This document shows positions 34,911 through 44,008 of a DNA stretch of 64,000 nt, piece by piece (position 1 is the stretch's first letter; every line of letters starts with the position of its first letter). The notes under the pieces were generated by a model that worked only from the letters and a program-made list of their open reading frames with translations, searched no databases and was not told the origin of the DNA. Origin of the DNA: an uncultured Bacteroidales bacterium (lineage in GTDB: Bacteria; Bacteroidota; Bacteroidia; Bacteroidales; Paludibacteraceae); the NCBI GenBank assembly GCA_902799875.1, contig CADCCH010000007.1, forward strand, positions 1 to 64,000, in the 5' to 3' direction. The translations under genes were made by a program, and so were the position numbers.

Positions 34911-37177
34911 TGTAATCCGTATCCGGAAATGAGTCCTTTGATTCCGTTCAGTACGCATACCACATGGTGCATACGCTTCTGCTCGGCAATCTTATTAACT
35001 GCCTCTATCGCATCTTGCTTCGAATATTTATAGCGGAACACCATAATAGTCATGTCGGCAATACGATCCAATAAATACGTATCGCTAGTCAATGCAACAG
35101 GGGCCGTATCCACGATAATATATTCGTAGCGCTTACGCAATTCGGTAAATAACGTTTCTACCCGCTCGGATTGTAACAGTTCAGACGGGTTAGGAGGTAT
35201 CGCACCGCACGGAATCACATCCAAGTTCTTATGCCCTCTTCCGGCAATAATCAAGTCATCGAGTTTTAAATCTGCACCGGCCAAATAGTCCGTCATACAT
35301 CCCTTACCCGGCATGCCGAAACAGGTATCCAACATCGGTTTGCGAAGGTCCATACCCACCAACGCCACTTTCTTACCTAAGATAGCTAACGATAATGCCA
35401 GATTGGTCGCTACGTATGTCTTACCTTCTCCATTCCGATAAGAGCTAACCAATATCACAGGGTTCTTTATCTCCGAGGGCAACACGAAACGCAGATTGGT
35501 GCGGATTGAACGGAAGAGTTCATCCGAAATCGTGGATTCTCCTTCGTGGATAGCGATAAGGTCATTACGGGAGTTCTCAACCAAATGACCCAGATTAGGT
35601 AACTTGATTCGATGCACAAAATCTTGCTCATCATCAATCCAGTTACGCAACAACATAAGAGCATACAATACAACCGCCGAAATCATCAAGCCCAATAGCA
35701 TACACAGCATCCAAATATGCGATAGTTTCGGCTCATTACTCTGCAGATCTTGTTGCGGAGTATCCAAAATCTTTGCAGGCATCGAAGTAGTGGCCTGCAT
35801 GATGGCATTTTCTTCGCGTTTCTGATAGAGGAAAAGATACAACTGTTCCTTGATCTTCTGATCACGAACCACGCGCACATACTCCCGCTCCATTTCTGGT
35901 GCGTTCTTGATCTGACGATTAAATTTGGAATCTTGCTCCTTGAGATTATTTAAACGTATCTGTAAACTACCGCGAACGGAACCAATCGTAGCAATAATAT
36001 GCTGACGCATGGACTGCAATTGCAAGTCCATCTGCTCCAATACCGGGTTACTCTCCGTAGCCGTACGTTGAATGCGCATGCGCTGCAATAGGACTGTATT
36101 GTACTCCGACAAACTCGTCTCCAAGGCGGCATCCTCGATTCCGATATTAGCAGGTATCAAACTATAACGTTTCGTCTCGTCACTTACAAATCCGTTCACA
36201 TAATCAACCAGACTCAACTGTGTTTCAATTTCCGTCATTGCAAGCTGTTCTTCACTTCCTGCTTCCAGCATTAAGCGGGCTTGCGTTTCAATATCAGCGA
36301 TACTGTTTTTCTCCTTGTAGATAGCCACCTCTTTTTCCGATTCCAACAACTCTTCTTCAACACGATTCAACCGGTCGTTAATAAAAGCCGTCGTATTGGA
36401 TGCAATCATGTTTCTATCCAAGATAGCATTTATATTATATTGCTCAATCAACTGAAACAGCAAAGCTTTGTCACGTGCCGGCAAGTTGGATCGCATCGCG
36501 AGCACGATAATATTCGATTCACTACGCTGATGATCTATCGTCAATAACTCGCCATAATCAGCCACCAACGCTTCCCGGCTTGTTACAAAAGCACGATAAC
36601 TGGTATCTTGGCTTAACGAACGATGCGCATGAACACGTATGGTTCCTATACACGTCTCAATCGGTTCGTCCAAATTCGGAACACGAACGGAAGAGCGATG
36701 TAAATGTCCCGCTTTCGTTTTTACCTTATACCCGGAACGGGTCGGTTTAACCACCACAGAGAAAGAACGCTTCTCCATCTTAGGGTTACGTTTGATACAC
36801 TCCACCGAAATGGCGTGAGAAGGATATTCTTCCTCCCATCGCAGACCACCCTTCACATAAGTTGGTTCCCACAGATGCAAAGCATCTAGCGACTGCGCCA
36901 TCAAACCACGGGATGTAAGAACTTCTACCTCATCACTCGTAGCAGGATTAGCCGCCATCCCCAACAGAGATAGCGCATCCAATTGTCCCCCTCCCATCTC
37001 TTGCGTCCGAAGCACTATACTGGCATCCGTTTGCCAAGTAGGAGTTTTCCTGACATAATAGATTGTACCTATAACAACACAAATCACCGCACTGACCACA
37101 AACCACCACCAGTGCTCAATATACATACGTAATATCTTACGTACATCCAACTCGCTTGCCTGATTCTCCATACTCAT
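34907..37177 (-). CDS. Wzc-like polysaccharide co-polymerase with tyrosine-kinase-type ATPase domain
   Basis: The 756-residue inner-membrane protein has a first membrane helix at about residues 25-45, a periplasmic coiled-coil-rich region and a second helix near 490-510, then a BY-kinase-type ATPase domain. The P-loop is SSYRNGEGKTYVATNLA, Walker A' is VALVGMDLRKP and Walker B is YIIVDTAP. The usual C-terminal tyrosine cluster is absent (ends GYGLQ), and the P-loop lacks the common PGEGKS spelling. It should regulate chain length and export with the OPX lipoprotein encoded upstream, whose stop overlaps this ATG. No glycosyltransferases are nearby. Confidence 0.9.
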   Translation of the reverse strand: MSMENQASELDVRKILRMYIEHWWWFVVSAVICVVIGTIYYVRKTPTWQTDASIVLRTQEMGGGQLDALSLLGMAANPATSDEVEVLTSRGLMAQSLDALHLWEPTYVKGGLRWEEEYPSHAISVECIKRNPKMEKRSFSVVVKPTRSGYKVKTKAGHLHRSSVRVPNLDEPIETCIGTIRVHAHRSLSQDTSYRAFVTSREALVADYGELLTIDHQRSESNIIVLAMRSNLPARDKALLFQLIEQYNINAILDRNMIASNTTAFINDRLNRVEEELLESEKEVAIYKEKNSIADIETQARLMLEAGSEEQLAMTEIETQLSLVDYVNGFVSDETKRYSLIPANIGIEDAALETSLSEYNTVLLQRMRIQRTATESNPVLEQMDLQLQSMRQHIIATIGSVRGSLQIRLNNLKEQDSKFNRQIKNAPEMEREYVRVVRDQKIKEQLYLFLYQKREENAIMQATTSMPAKILDTPQQDLQSNEPKLSHIWMLCMLLGLMISAVVLYALMLLRNWIDDEQDFVHRIKLPNLGHLVENSRNDLIAIHEGESTISDELFRSIRTNLRFVLPSEIKNPVILVSSYRNGEGKTYVATNLALSLAILGKKVALVGMDLRKPMLDTCFGMPGKGCMTDYLAGADLKLDDLIIAGRGHKNLDVIPCGAIPPNPSELLQSERVETLFTELRKRYEYIIVDTAPVALTSDTYLLDRIADMTIMVFRYKYSKQDAIEAVNKIAEQKRMHHVVCVLNGIKGLISGYGLQ

Positions 37178-37995
37178 TGTTTTGTCTTTGTCGCATTAAT
37201 AACTGTGACGATCACCGTAGCGGCACTGGCTACCGTACTCACCATACTGAGCCACAAACCTGCATTAGCACTGCTGACCGCACGCACTTTGTTCGGAGAA
37301 ACATAGATAACGTCATTTTGCTGCACATAGTAATACGGCGAAGTGAAGATGTCCTTGCTGCCCAGATTCAGACGCGCAATCTCTATCTTACCGTCCACTT
37401 CACGCGTCAGCAGCACGTTGTCACGACGGCCGTAAGCCGTCAGGTCCCCGGCGGCAGCAAGCGCCTCCAGGATCGTCATACGGCCACTGACCAACGCTAT
37501 CTGGCCCGGACGAACCACCTCGCCCATGACCGATATCTTGGCGTTCACCAGATTCACATGAACCATCGGATTGAGCACCTGGGAATCCAGCTGCTTCTTC
37601 AGATAAATCTCTATCTCATTGCGGCGCATACCGGCTACATGCAACTTGCCCAGCACCGGGAAATCAATATTCCCCTCCTCATCCACAATATAGTATTGGA
37701 GCGCCGGCGTAGTTGACAACTGCTGCTCACCAGGCTTCGCATACACGACCATCGGCAGGTTATAAGGAGTAACTGCCTCCTGGTCCAATGCCGAAACGAA
37801 AATCGTCAGCGCATCTCCGGAACGGACTACCATCTCCGATTGAGGAACAAAAGCGGAATTGATCGAGTCCGCCGATTCCGGTTGGGCATCTCTAAGATAC
37901 GTCATCCTCTTCTGCGTCACACAACTCATAGACACTACCGCCACAAGCACCAGCACGCAGATTTGTTTCAGTTTTCTGTTCATGGTTTGATCCAT
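37174..37995 (-). CDS. Polysaccharide biosynthesis/export (OPX) lipoprotein
   Basis: The 273-residue lipoprotein (VVSMSCVTQKRMTYL, Cys near residue 25) has the poly-export domain (VVRSGDALTIFVSALDQEAVTPYN) and a SLBB domain (ISVMGEVVRPGQIAL...TILEALAAAGDLTAYGRRDNVLL). The C-terminal hydrophobic stretch (GLWLSMVSTVASAATVIVTVI) fits the outer-membrane helix or a Bacteroidota variant. It forms the export channel for a surface polysaccharide, paired with the Wzc-like protein. The start is ATG 37995 or 37983. Confidence 0.92.
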   Translation of the reverse strand: MDQTMNRKLKQICVLVLVAVVSMSCVTQKRMTYLRDAQPESADSINSAFVPQSEMVVRSGDALTIFVSALDQEAVTPYNLPMVVYAKPGEQQLSTTPALQYYIVDEEGNIDFPVLGKLHVAGMRRNEIEIYLKKQLDSQVLNPMVHVNLVNAKISVMGEVVRPGQIALVSGRMTILEALAAAGDLTAYGRRDNVLLTREVDGKIEIARLNLGSKDIFTSPYYYVQQNDVIYVSPNKVRAVSSANAGLWLSMVSTVASAATVIVTVINATKTKQ

Positions 37996-38012
37996 TTTTG
38001 ATAATTAGCGTG

Positions 38013-38043
38013 CAAAATTACTAAAAATATTTGACATACGCAA
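38013..38043 (-). promoter_or_regulatory. Promoter of OPX-wzc-topB operon
   Basis: On the minus strand TTG (38041-38043, in TTGCGTATGTC) and TAATTTTG (38013-38020) are 20 bases apart. Confidence 0.75.
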
Positions 38044-38069
38044 GATTATACACTTTTTTTGTCAAATTA

Positions 38070-38101
38070 TTTGCATATATGCAAATTTTGTTGTACTTTT
38101 G
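38070..38101 (+). promoter_or_regulatory. Promoter of sigma-54 activator gene
   Basis: TTTG at 38070-38073 in TTTGCATATATGCAAA, and TACTTTTG at 38094-38101, 20 bases apart. It diverges from the OPX promoter about 30 bases away. Confidence 0.8.
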
Positions 38102-38124
38102 CATGACATTTTGGCAGGTTTGGT

Positions 38125-39306
38125 ATGACGCAACAGGAATTATTAGCCATCAAGCAGCGATTCGGCATCATCGGTCAGAGTCCGCTACTCAATAGAGACA
38201 TTGAGATTGCCGTGCAAGTAGCACGCACCGATCTCAGTGTCCTTATTACCGGAGAATCCGGTGTGGGTAAAGAGCATTTCCCGAAAATCATTCATGCATA
38301 CTCCGCCCGCAAACACGGACCATATTTTGCCGTCAACTGCGGCGCGATCCCCGAAGGCACTATTGATTCCGAACTTTTCGGACATGAGAAAGGTGCTTTT
38401 ACGGATGCAAAAAATGAACACAAAGGATACTTCGAAATTGCCGATGGCGGAACCCTCTTCCTGGATGAAGTAGGCGAACTGCCGCTGCAGACCCAAGTGC
38501 GTTTACTGCGTGTCTTGGAGACCGGCGAATATCTCCGCATGGGTTCCAGTCAGGTGCGCAAAACGAATGTACGCGTGGTTGCGGCTACCAACCTCAATAT
38601 GCGCCAAGCTATTGACGACGGACGTTTCCGTGAGGACTTATACTACCGGCTCAATACGGTAGAGATCCGTGTCCCCGCGCTACGCGAGCGGAAAGAAGAC
38701 ATTCCGTTGCTCTTCCGCAAGTTTGCTGTGGACTTCTGCAACCGGTACCAGATGCCGCCGCTTTCGCTCAACGAAGAAGCGACCGCTTTATTGCAGAACT
38801 CCTACTGGCGAGGGAACATACGTCAACTCAAGAACCTCGCCGAACAAATAGCCATCATCGAACTGGACCACCAGATCAATGCCGACACCTTACGCAAATA
38901 CCTTCCGCAAGAAGAGAACCGGCAGGAACTCGTTTTGCGCAATCCGTCGCAATCAACCGGCAAAGATTACTCACATGAGATCGGGATTCTCTATAATATG
39001 GTCATGCAAAACAAAAAAGATCTCGAGGAACTCAAAGAACTAATCGCCGGTCAGAAAACTATCGTTCGGGATTCCGAGATTCCGGTATTCCGTGAATCTG
39101 AAATGACACCCTCCATCGAGATTCCCACTCGCGACACAGAAGATATCTTTCCCGTTGAAGAATCATCCCTCCGCATGGACGAGGTAGAGAAAGAGCAGAT
39201 ACGACGTGCATTAGAAGCATCCGGCGGCAATCGCAAAGTAGCTGCCGACATGCTTGGTCGCTCGGAAAGAACACTATATCGTAAAATCAAAGAGTATGGG
39301 TTATAA
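38125..39306 (+). CDS. Sigma-54-dependent transcriptional activator
   Basis: The 393-residue protein lacks a receiver domain and starts directly with the AAA+ domain (Walker A GESGVGKE near 41-48; GGTLFLDEVGELPL). The sigma-54 contact loop reads GAFTDA (near 90-95) instead of GAFTGA. The C-terminus is a Fis-type helix-turn-helix (IRRALEASGGNRKVAADMLGRSERTLYRKIKEYGL). Without a sensor part it may be controlled by its level or by a partner. It overlaps lptE by 11 bases, a common Bacteroidota pairing. Confidence 0.92.
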   Translation: MTQQELLAIKQRFGIIGQSPLLNRDIEIAVQVARTDLSVLITGESGVGKEHFPKIIHAYSARKHGPYFAVNCGAIPEGTIDSELFGHEKGAFTDAKNEHKGYFEIADGGTLFLDEVGELPLQTQVRLLRVLETGEYLRMGSSQVRKTNVRVVAATNLNMRQAIDDGRFREDLYYRLNTVEIRVPALRERKEDIPLLFRKFAVDFCNRYQMPPLSLNEEATALLQNSYWRGNIRQLKNLAEQIAIIELDHQINADTLRKYLPQEENRQELVLRNPSQSTGKDYSHEIGILYNMVMQNKKDLEELKELIAGQKTIVRDSEIPVFRESEMTPSIEIPTRDTEDIFPVEESSLRMDEVEKEQIRRALEASGGNRKVAADMLGRSERTLYRKIKEYGL

Positions 39307-39826
39307 AGGCGAAAGGTTAAAGGTTATAGGTTATGGGATCGCATGTGCGGTTTTGTTTCTGATGTCCGGTTGTTCAATCAGTTTCAAATTCAACGGAGCC
39401 AACATCAACTACCAGACCACGCACTCTATCTCCATCGCGGATTTCCCCAACAATGCCCCGCTGGTTAATCCCACCCTCAGCAACACATTATCTGAAGGTA
39501 TTCGCGAACTGTACCAGCGCCAGACGCGACTGCAGATTCTGCGTAAAGGAGGAGACCTTGAACTGGAAGGAGAAATAATCGGCTACGATATCTCACAAGG
39601 AGCTATTGCTGCCAATAGTTACGCTTCGGAAAGTAAACTCACTATCCGCGTACAAGTACATTTTATCAATAATTTAAATCCCGAGGAATCGTTCGATAAA
39701 ACCTATACGGCTTACCAAACTTTCGATGCCAACCGCTTGCTGACAGATGTCCAAGACGAGTTATGCGCCATCATCGTATCGGAGATTGCCGATAATATCT
39801 ATAACGATACGGTAGCTAAATGGTAG
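39296..39826 (+). CDS. lptE: LPS-assembly lipoprotein LptE-like
   Basis: The 176-residue lipoprotein (FLMSGCSISFKFNGANINY, Cys near residue 23) matches the Bacteroidota LptE group that helps LptD insert LPS. A conserved core, GDLELEGEIIGYDISQGAIAANSYASESKLTIRVQVHF, is visible. The first codons derive from a repeated DNA word (AAGGTTAAAGGTTATAGG), giving KGERLKVIGYG ahead of the signal helix. It overlaps the activator gene by 11 bases. Its stop (39824-39826) abuts the convergent OmpA-family stop with no spacer. Confidence 0.85.
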   Translation: MGYKGERLKVIGYGIACAVLFLMSGCSISFKFNGANINYQTTHSISIADFPNNAPLVNPTLSNTLSEGIRELYQRQTRLQILRKGGDLELEGEIIGYDISQGAIAANSYASESKLTIRVQVHFINNLNPEESFDKTYTAYQTFDANRLLTDVQDELCAIIVSEIADNIYNDTVAKW

Positions 39827-40852
39827 TTACAACAACACGATTTCCACTCGGCGGTTCATCTGCCGGTGGGTTTCGTCGTCATTCGGCACAATCGGATCGC
39901 GTTCTCCTCTTCCTTCAATCTCAATCCGCTTCGCATCCACGCCGCGCTCTTCCATAGCGTGTTTTACCTCTTTGCAACGACCTTCAGAAAGCACTTGATT
40001 GGACCGGTCTGAACCCACATCATCCGTATGACCAACAATCCGGATTCGCTGATTGGGACGGGAGATAAGAAACTGGTATAACTCGTTCAGCGCCGGCTCG
40101 GATGAATCCAGAATACGTGTTTTTCCTGTTGCAAAATAGATATTATGCAGCACGAATGATTTCATCTCCCGAGGAGACATGATCACGCCGCCGAACTGCG
40201 TCGGATCGGTAATCGTATCATGAAAAGGGAAATAATCAGGAGCACCGGCATCTACCGTATAGAACGGAATCCGGTCATCCAACAGCACCGCCAATACCGC
40301 ATGTAAACTATCCGAAGTAGTCTGCATCACGCGCTGTTTCTCATGATTGCGAACAATCACATTGGCAGCTACCGCACGGCCTGTCAGTGAATCCGTCACG
40401 GTGAACGTCAGACGTGTCTCCGGATACAGATACAGCTTCACCGTATCTTCATCTTCCTTATGCGCAAACCAGACCGTGTCGGATGCAAAATAGCCTGTTT
40501 TGGCTGCTGCTGCCCAGTACTGACCGTACGGCAGGCCCCGCTGCACACGCGCTCTCTTGGTGTCCGTTGCCTTACTAACTTTCGGTTTCTTGTTCGGACG
40601 CGCTTTCACATCTTGCACCGTGATATGCGTAGCCGGTAACGGATCTCCGGACCGCAGATCAAACGAATAGACATACAGCAACGGTTTCCCGTCCTTGATC
40701 CGCTGGCGTTTGGCCTTACGTCGCTGTGCTTCTTTCTTGCGTTCCATCTTAGCCTTCGCCTTGGCACGTTTCTGCGCCGGCGTCATGGCATAACAGCCCA
40801 TTTCGCTTGCAACGAACAGCAGTAAAAACAATATGTACCAGAAGCGCTTCAT
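39827..40852 (-). CDS. OmpA-family peptidoglycan-binding protein
   Basis: The 341-residue exported protein has an N-terminal signal followed by a very basic segment (KRAKAKAKMERKKEAQRRKAKRQ, part shown) and beta-rich Bacteroidota-type repeats. Residues about 235-341 form an OmpA C-terminal domain (LHNIYFATGKTRILDSSEPALNEL; VGHTDDVGSDRSNQVLSEGR; NRRVEIVLL) that anchors to peptidoglycan. It converges on lptE with adjoining stop codons. Role probably envelope integrity. Confidence 0.88.
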   Translation of the reverse strand: MKRFWYILFLLLFVASEMGCYAMTPAQKRAKAKAKMERKKEAQRRKAKRQRIKDGKPLLYVYSFDLRSGDPLPATHITVQDVKARPNKKPKVSKATDTKRARVQRGLPYGQYWAAAAKTGYFASDTVWFAHKEDEDTVKLYLYPETRLTFTVTDSLTGRAVAANVIVRNHEKQRVMQTTSDSLHAVLAVLLDDRIPFYTVDAGAPDYFPFHDTITDPTQFGGVIMSPREMKSFVLHNIYFATGKTRILDSSEPALNELYQFLISRPNQRIRIVGHTDDVGSDRSNQVLSEGRCKEVKHAMEERGVDAKRIEIEGRGERDPIVPNDDETHRQMNRRVEIVLL

Positions 40853-40860
40853 TTTTTTGT

Positions 40861-40895
40861 AAAAAACAGGAGGACAGTTCCGAAACTGTCCTCCT
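40861..40895 (-). terminator. Terminator of tRNA-Met
   Basis: On the minus strand AGGAGGACAGTT pairs perfectly with AACTGTCCTCCT around four bases, then TTTTTT. Confidence 0.9.
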
Positions 40896-40899
40896 GCTG

Positions 40900-40974
40900 T
40901 GGTCCCACTTGGGCTTGAACCAAGGACCCCCTGATTATGAGTCAGGTGCTACTAACCAACTGAGCTATAGGACC
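40900..40974 (-). tRNA. tRNA-Met (anticodon CAT)
   Basis: The acceptor arms GGTCCTA and TGGGACC pair (one G-T). The anticodon arm is CCTGA-CTCATAA-TCAGG and the T arm CTTGG-TTCAAGC-CCAAG. Elongator Met is likeliest; a tRNA-Ile decoding AUA also has a CAT gene anticodon and cannot be excluded. CCA is not encoded. Confidence 0.88.
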
Positions 40975-41026
40975 CCGCGACCGAAGATCCAAAACGGCTT
41001 CGGATCGCACCCCTTAAAGGGGGACA

Positions 41027-42823
41027 TTATTGATTTTTGTTTTCTTGCAACTTACGGTGTGCCGTAATGCTATAGAGTCGGAGAACGTCTTTCGGCTCGA
41101 TCTTCAACTCCTCGGCAGTAAGTTCCGGGATAATCAGCTCCATGCCCTCTTTGAAGTCATTCGGAGTAGTCATCTTATCCGTATTGGCTATGTAGATATA
41201 TACCCAGCACTGCGAGTTGTTATAGTACTTGCGAGCGAGCTTGGAGAGCGTCATACCCTTCTCTACGACCACCGTTTCATGCGGGCGTTTCATATATTGA
41301 CCCACGAGATCTTCCTTTTTGCGGGACGATTCCTCGAGCGATACGGTCTCCACAGGATCCTCCTCATTCGGCAAATCGAGTTTCGGAACACGGATCGTGT
41401 TAGCTCTGTCGTAAACAACCGGTTGCGATTCATCCACATTGCGGTCTTCACTCTTATCCTGGAGCTGGATTTTCATGAGTTCGAAGGTCTCTTTGTCCAC
41501 CAGGTGGATGGATACACGGCGGTTCGGTCCGAAGGACTTCGGCGATTTGCGGGCAGCAATCTTACCGACACCGGCGTTGTACATATGATCAGCCGGAATC
41601 TCGTATTCCTCGGACAACTCGGCGAATACGTTCTTCGAACGACGGTCACCCAGGTCGTAGTTATGCGCCTTGGAACCCGTGTTGTCGCAATAACCGATCA
41701 CCACTGCATAGAGCTCCGGATCGTTCTCCATCACTTCTGCTGCCTCCTGGATAGTTGCTAAAGCATCCTGACGAAGGATATCCTTGTCGTTATCAAAGTA
41801 AACATTGAAGATACGCGGCTGCTTCTTGCACTCCTCGCGAATAGTCTCACGAATGATGATCGAATCGTATCGATAGATGATCGTGTCATGAGCGACAGGC
41901 TGATTAGTCTTAGCCAGCATATCGTCGAACGCCTTGTAAGAAGGCATATTACGCGGGTGCGACTTGGATACGGCCTCCAGTTTGAAGCGCAGATAGGCAG
42001 TGATATCGAAAATACCGTCATTATTCTTCGACGCATACGAGGAAGAACTCTGCTTATGGTATCCACGGCCATCCACATAGTCACGCGTAAAATACGTATA
42101 GTTCGCGCGCAAACCTAAGGCCAACGTACGATTGAGGTTAAAATCAATACTGGCACCGGCCTGAATGTAACCAATCATACGATAACCCTTGTCGTAATCC
42201 GGACCTACATTACCGTCTGCATTGATATAATTAACCGTATTACCACGTCCGTGGGTAGGATTGATCCACATGTCCTTCTCGGCGTCAAAGTACTTGTCGT
42301 CCATATAATACTTGGCACGTTTATACCAAGCGCCACCGGCACCGAAATAAGGGAACATCGAGAAGATTTTCTTGTTTACACGCGGGAAGAAAAGATTGAT
42401 AATATCAAACGACACATAAGCACCCGCCTTATGCATATGACCGGTAAGCAAGGTATCGACATTATACTGCTTCAGTTCACCATCCGTTTTACCCGTAACC
42501 GTGTACATATCGTACATATACTCCACGCCAACGTTCCATACCGGAGTAAAGTTGTATTCCACAACCAATCCAAGGGTAGGAATAGCCACATTATGCTTCA
42601 TCTCGGAAGTAAAGTCACCATCAAACGCACTAAATCCAATATGCGGAATGATAGACCAATGCGCAATCTCGGGCTTAATACCTTTCTCATTCTCCTCAAT
42701 CTTATACGGGTGAACACCCTTGATTGAATCCTGCTCTTGCGGCTGAATAATATCAGCCTCTTGCGCCCACGTCAAAGACGCGAAAGCGAAACATAAAACA
42801 GATATAAGTACACCTTTCTTCAT
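41027..42823 (-). CDS. OmpA-family beta-barrel protein with LysM domain
   Basis: The 598-residue product has a signal peptide (FASLTWAQ), an N-terminal barrel (residues 55-290, rich in aromatic alternating strands), an OmpA-like domain (about 345-460: VYFDNDKDILRQDALATIQEAAEVM; GYCDNTGSKAHNYDLGDRRS; NRRVSIHL) and a C-terminal LysM-like domain (about 520-575: VVEKGMTLSKLARKYYNNSQCWVYIYIAN). It would link outer membrane and peptidoglycan with two binding modules. Own promoter at 42868, diverging from pta. Confidence 0.88.
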   Translation of the reverse strand: MKKGVLISVLCFAFASLTWAQEADIIQPQEQDSIKGVHPYKIEENEKGIKPEIAHWSIIPHIGFSAFDGDFTSEMKHNVAIPTLGLVVEYNFTPVWNVGVEYMYDMYTVTGKTDGELKQYNVDTLLTGHMHKAGAYVSFDIINLFFPRVNKKIFSMFPYFGAGGAWYKRAKYYMDDKYFDAEKDMWINPTHGRGNTVNYINADGNVGPDYDKGYRMIGYIQAGASIDFNLNRTLALGLRANYTYFTRDYVDGRGYHKQSSSSYASKNNDGIFDITAYLRFKLEAVSKSHPRNMPSYKAFDDMLAKTNQPVAHDTIIYRYDSIIIRETIREECKKQPRIFNVYFDNDKDILRQDALATIQEAAEVMENDPELYAVVIGYCDNTGSKAHNYDLGDRRSKNVFAELSEEYEIPADHMYNAGVGKIAARKSPKSFGPNRRVSIHLVDKETFELMKIQLQDKSEDRNVDESQPVVYDRANTIRVPKLDLPNEEDPVETVSLEESSRKKEDLVGQYMKRPHETVVVEKGMTLSKLARKYYNNSQCWVYIYIANTDKMTTPNDFKEGMELIIPELTAEELKIEPKDVLRLYSITAHRKLQENKNQ

Positions 42824-42867
42824 ACCGAAAAAGAGATAATATTATCTAAATTTCACAATTCAGGGTG

Positions 42868-42899
42868 CAAAGATACTGCTTTTTTTTGACATAAGCAAA
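42868..42899 (-). promoter_or_regulatory. Promoter of OmpA-LysM gene
   Basis: On the minus strand TTTG (42896-42899, in TTTGCTTATGTC) and TATCTTTG (42868-42875) are 20 bases apart. Confidence 0.8.
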
Positions 42900-42935
42900 T
42901 ATTTTTGAAAAAAAAGATCTTTTTTTATTCAACTA

Positions 42936-42966
42936 TTGCATATGTGGATTTTATTTTGTAACTTTG
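42936..42966 (+). promoter_or_regulatory. pta-ackA promoter
   Basis: TTG at 42936-42938 (TTGCATATGTG) and TAACTTTG at 42959-42966 are 20 bases apart. Confidence 0.8.
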
Positions 42967-43005
42967 TACCCGATTTGAAAGCACATAAATAAATTCTAAA
43001 ATAAT

Positions 43006-44004
43006 ATGGACATTTTACAACAAATGATCGCGCGTGCGAAGGCAAATCCGCAGCGCATTGTGTTGCCGGAAGGCGATGAACCCCGTACTCTGGAAGCTGC
43101 AAACATCTTGCTCAAAGATAAGATTGCGCAGCTTATTTTGATTGGTGATCCGGATAAAATCCGCTCCATGGCGGCAGAAAAAGGGTATGAGCACATTAAG
43201 GAAGCGAAGATCGTAGATCCAATTCATGATCCGAAGATGCCGGAGTATGCAAATCTGCTCTTCGAACTTCGTAAAGCCAAAGGTATGACGGAGGAAGAGG
43301 CGTCTAAGAAAGCGCAAGATCCGCTGTACCTCGGCTGTCTGATGATTAAAGCAGGAGACGCTGACGGAGAACTCGCCGGTGCGCGCGGCACGACTGCCGA
43401 CACCATTCGTCCGGCCTTCCAGATTCTGAAGACCAAACCCGGTTGTTCCATCGTCAGTGGTGCATTCCTGATGTTTACCCCTGCTAAACACCTCGGTGAG
43501 AACGGATTCCTACTCTTTGCCGACTGCGCTGTAAACCCGAATCCGTATGCCAAACAACTCGCTGAGATTGCTATCTCCACCGCCGAGACTGCACGCGCTA
43601 TTGCCGGCATCGAGCCGCGCGTAGCGATGTTGTCCTTCTCCACCAAGGGCAGTGCCAAGCATGAGCTCGTGGACAAAGTCCAAGAGGCTACCCGGCTGGC
43701 CAAGGAGATGGCTCCCGAACTGCAACTGGACGGTGAGCTCCAAGCGGATGCCGCACTCGTGGAGTCGGTTGCAAAAACCAAAGCGCCGGGTAGCCCCGTT
43801 GCCGGTAAAGCAAACGTACTCGTCTTTCCGGATCTGCAGGCCGGTAACATCGGATACAAACTGGTAGAGCGCTTCAGCGGTGCAGATGCAGTAGGTCCGA
43901 TTCTGCAAGGTATCGCCGCGCCGGTCAATGACCTCAGCCGCGGATGCAAGGTACAAGACATCGTACAAATGGTAGTAATCACAGCAAACCAAGCAATCAA
44001 ATAA
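43006..44004 (+). CDS. pta: Phosphate acetyltransferase
   Basis: The 332-residue enzyme interconverts acetyl-CoA and acetyl phosphate. Family segments: RIVLPEGDEPRTLEAANIL, DGELAGARGTTADTIRPAFQI, AKQLAEIAISTAETAR, MLSFSTKGSAKHELVDKV and VFPDLQAGNIGYKLVERFSGADAVGPILQG. It is the short, single-domain form. Four bases separate it from ackA, giving the standard acetate-forming operon. Confidence 0.97.
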   Translation: MDILQQMIARAKANPQRIVLPEGDEPRTLEAANILLKDKIAQLILIGDPDKIRSMAAEKGYEHIKEAKIVDPIHDPKMPEYANLLFELRKAKGMTEEEASKKAQDPLYLGCLMIKAGDADGELAGARGTTADTIRPAFQILKTKPGCSIVSGAFLMFTPAKHLGENGFLLFADCAVNPNPYAKQLAEIAISTAETARAIAGIEPRVAMLSFSTKGSAKHELVDKVQEATRLAKEMAPELQLDGELQADAALVESVAKTKAPGSPVAGKANVLVFPDLQAGNIGYKLVERFSGADAVGPILQGIAAPVNDLSRGCKVQDIVQMVVITANQAIK

Positions 44005-44008
44005 TATC

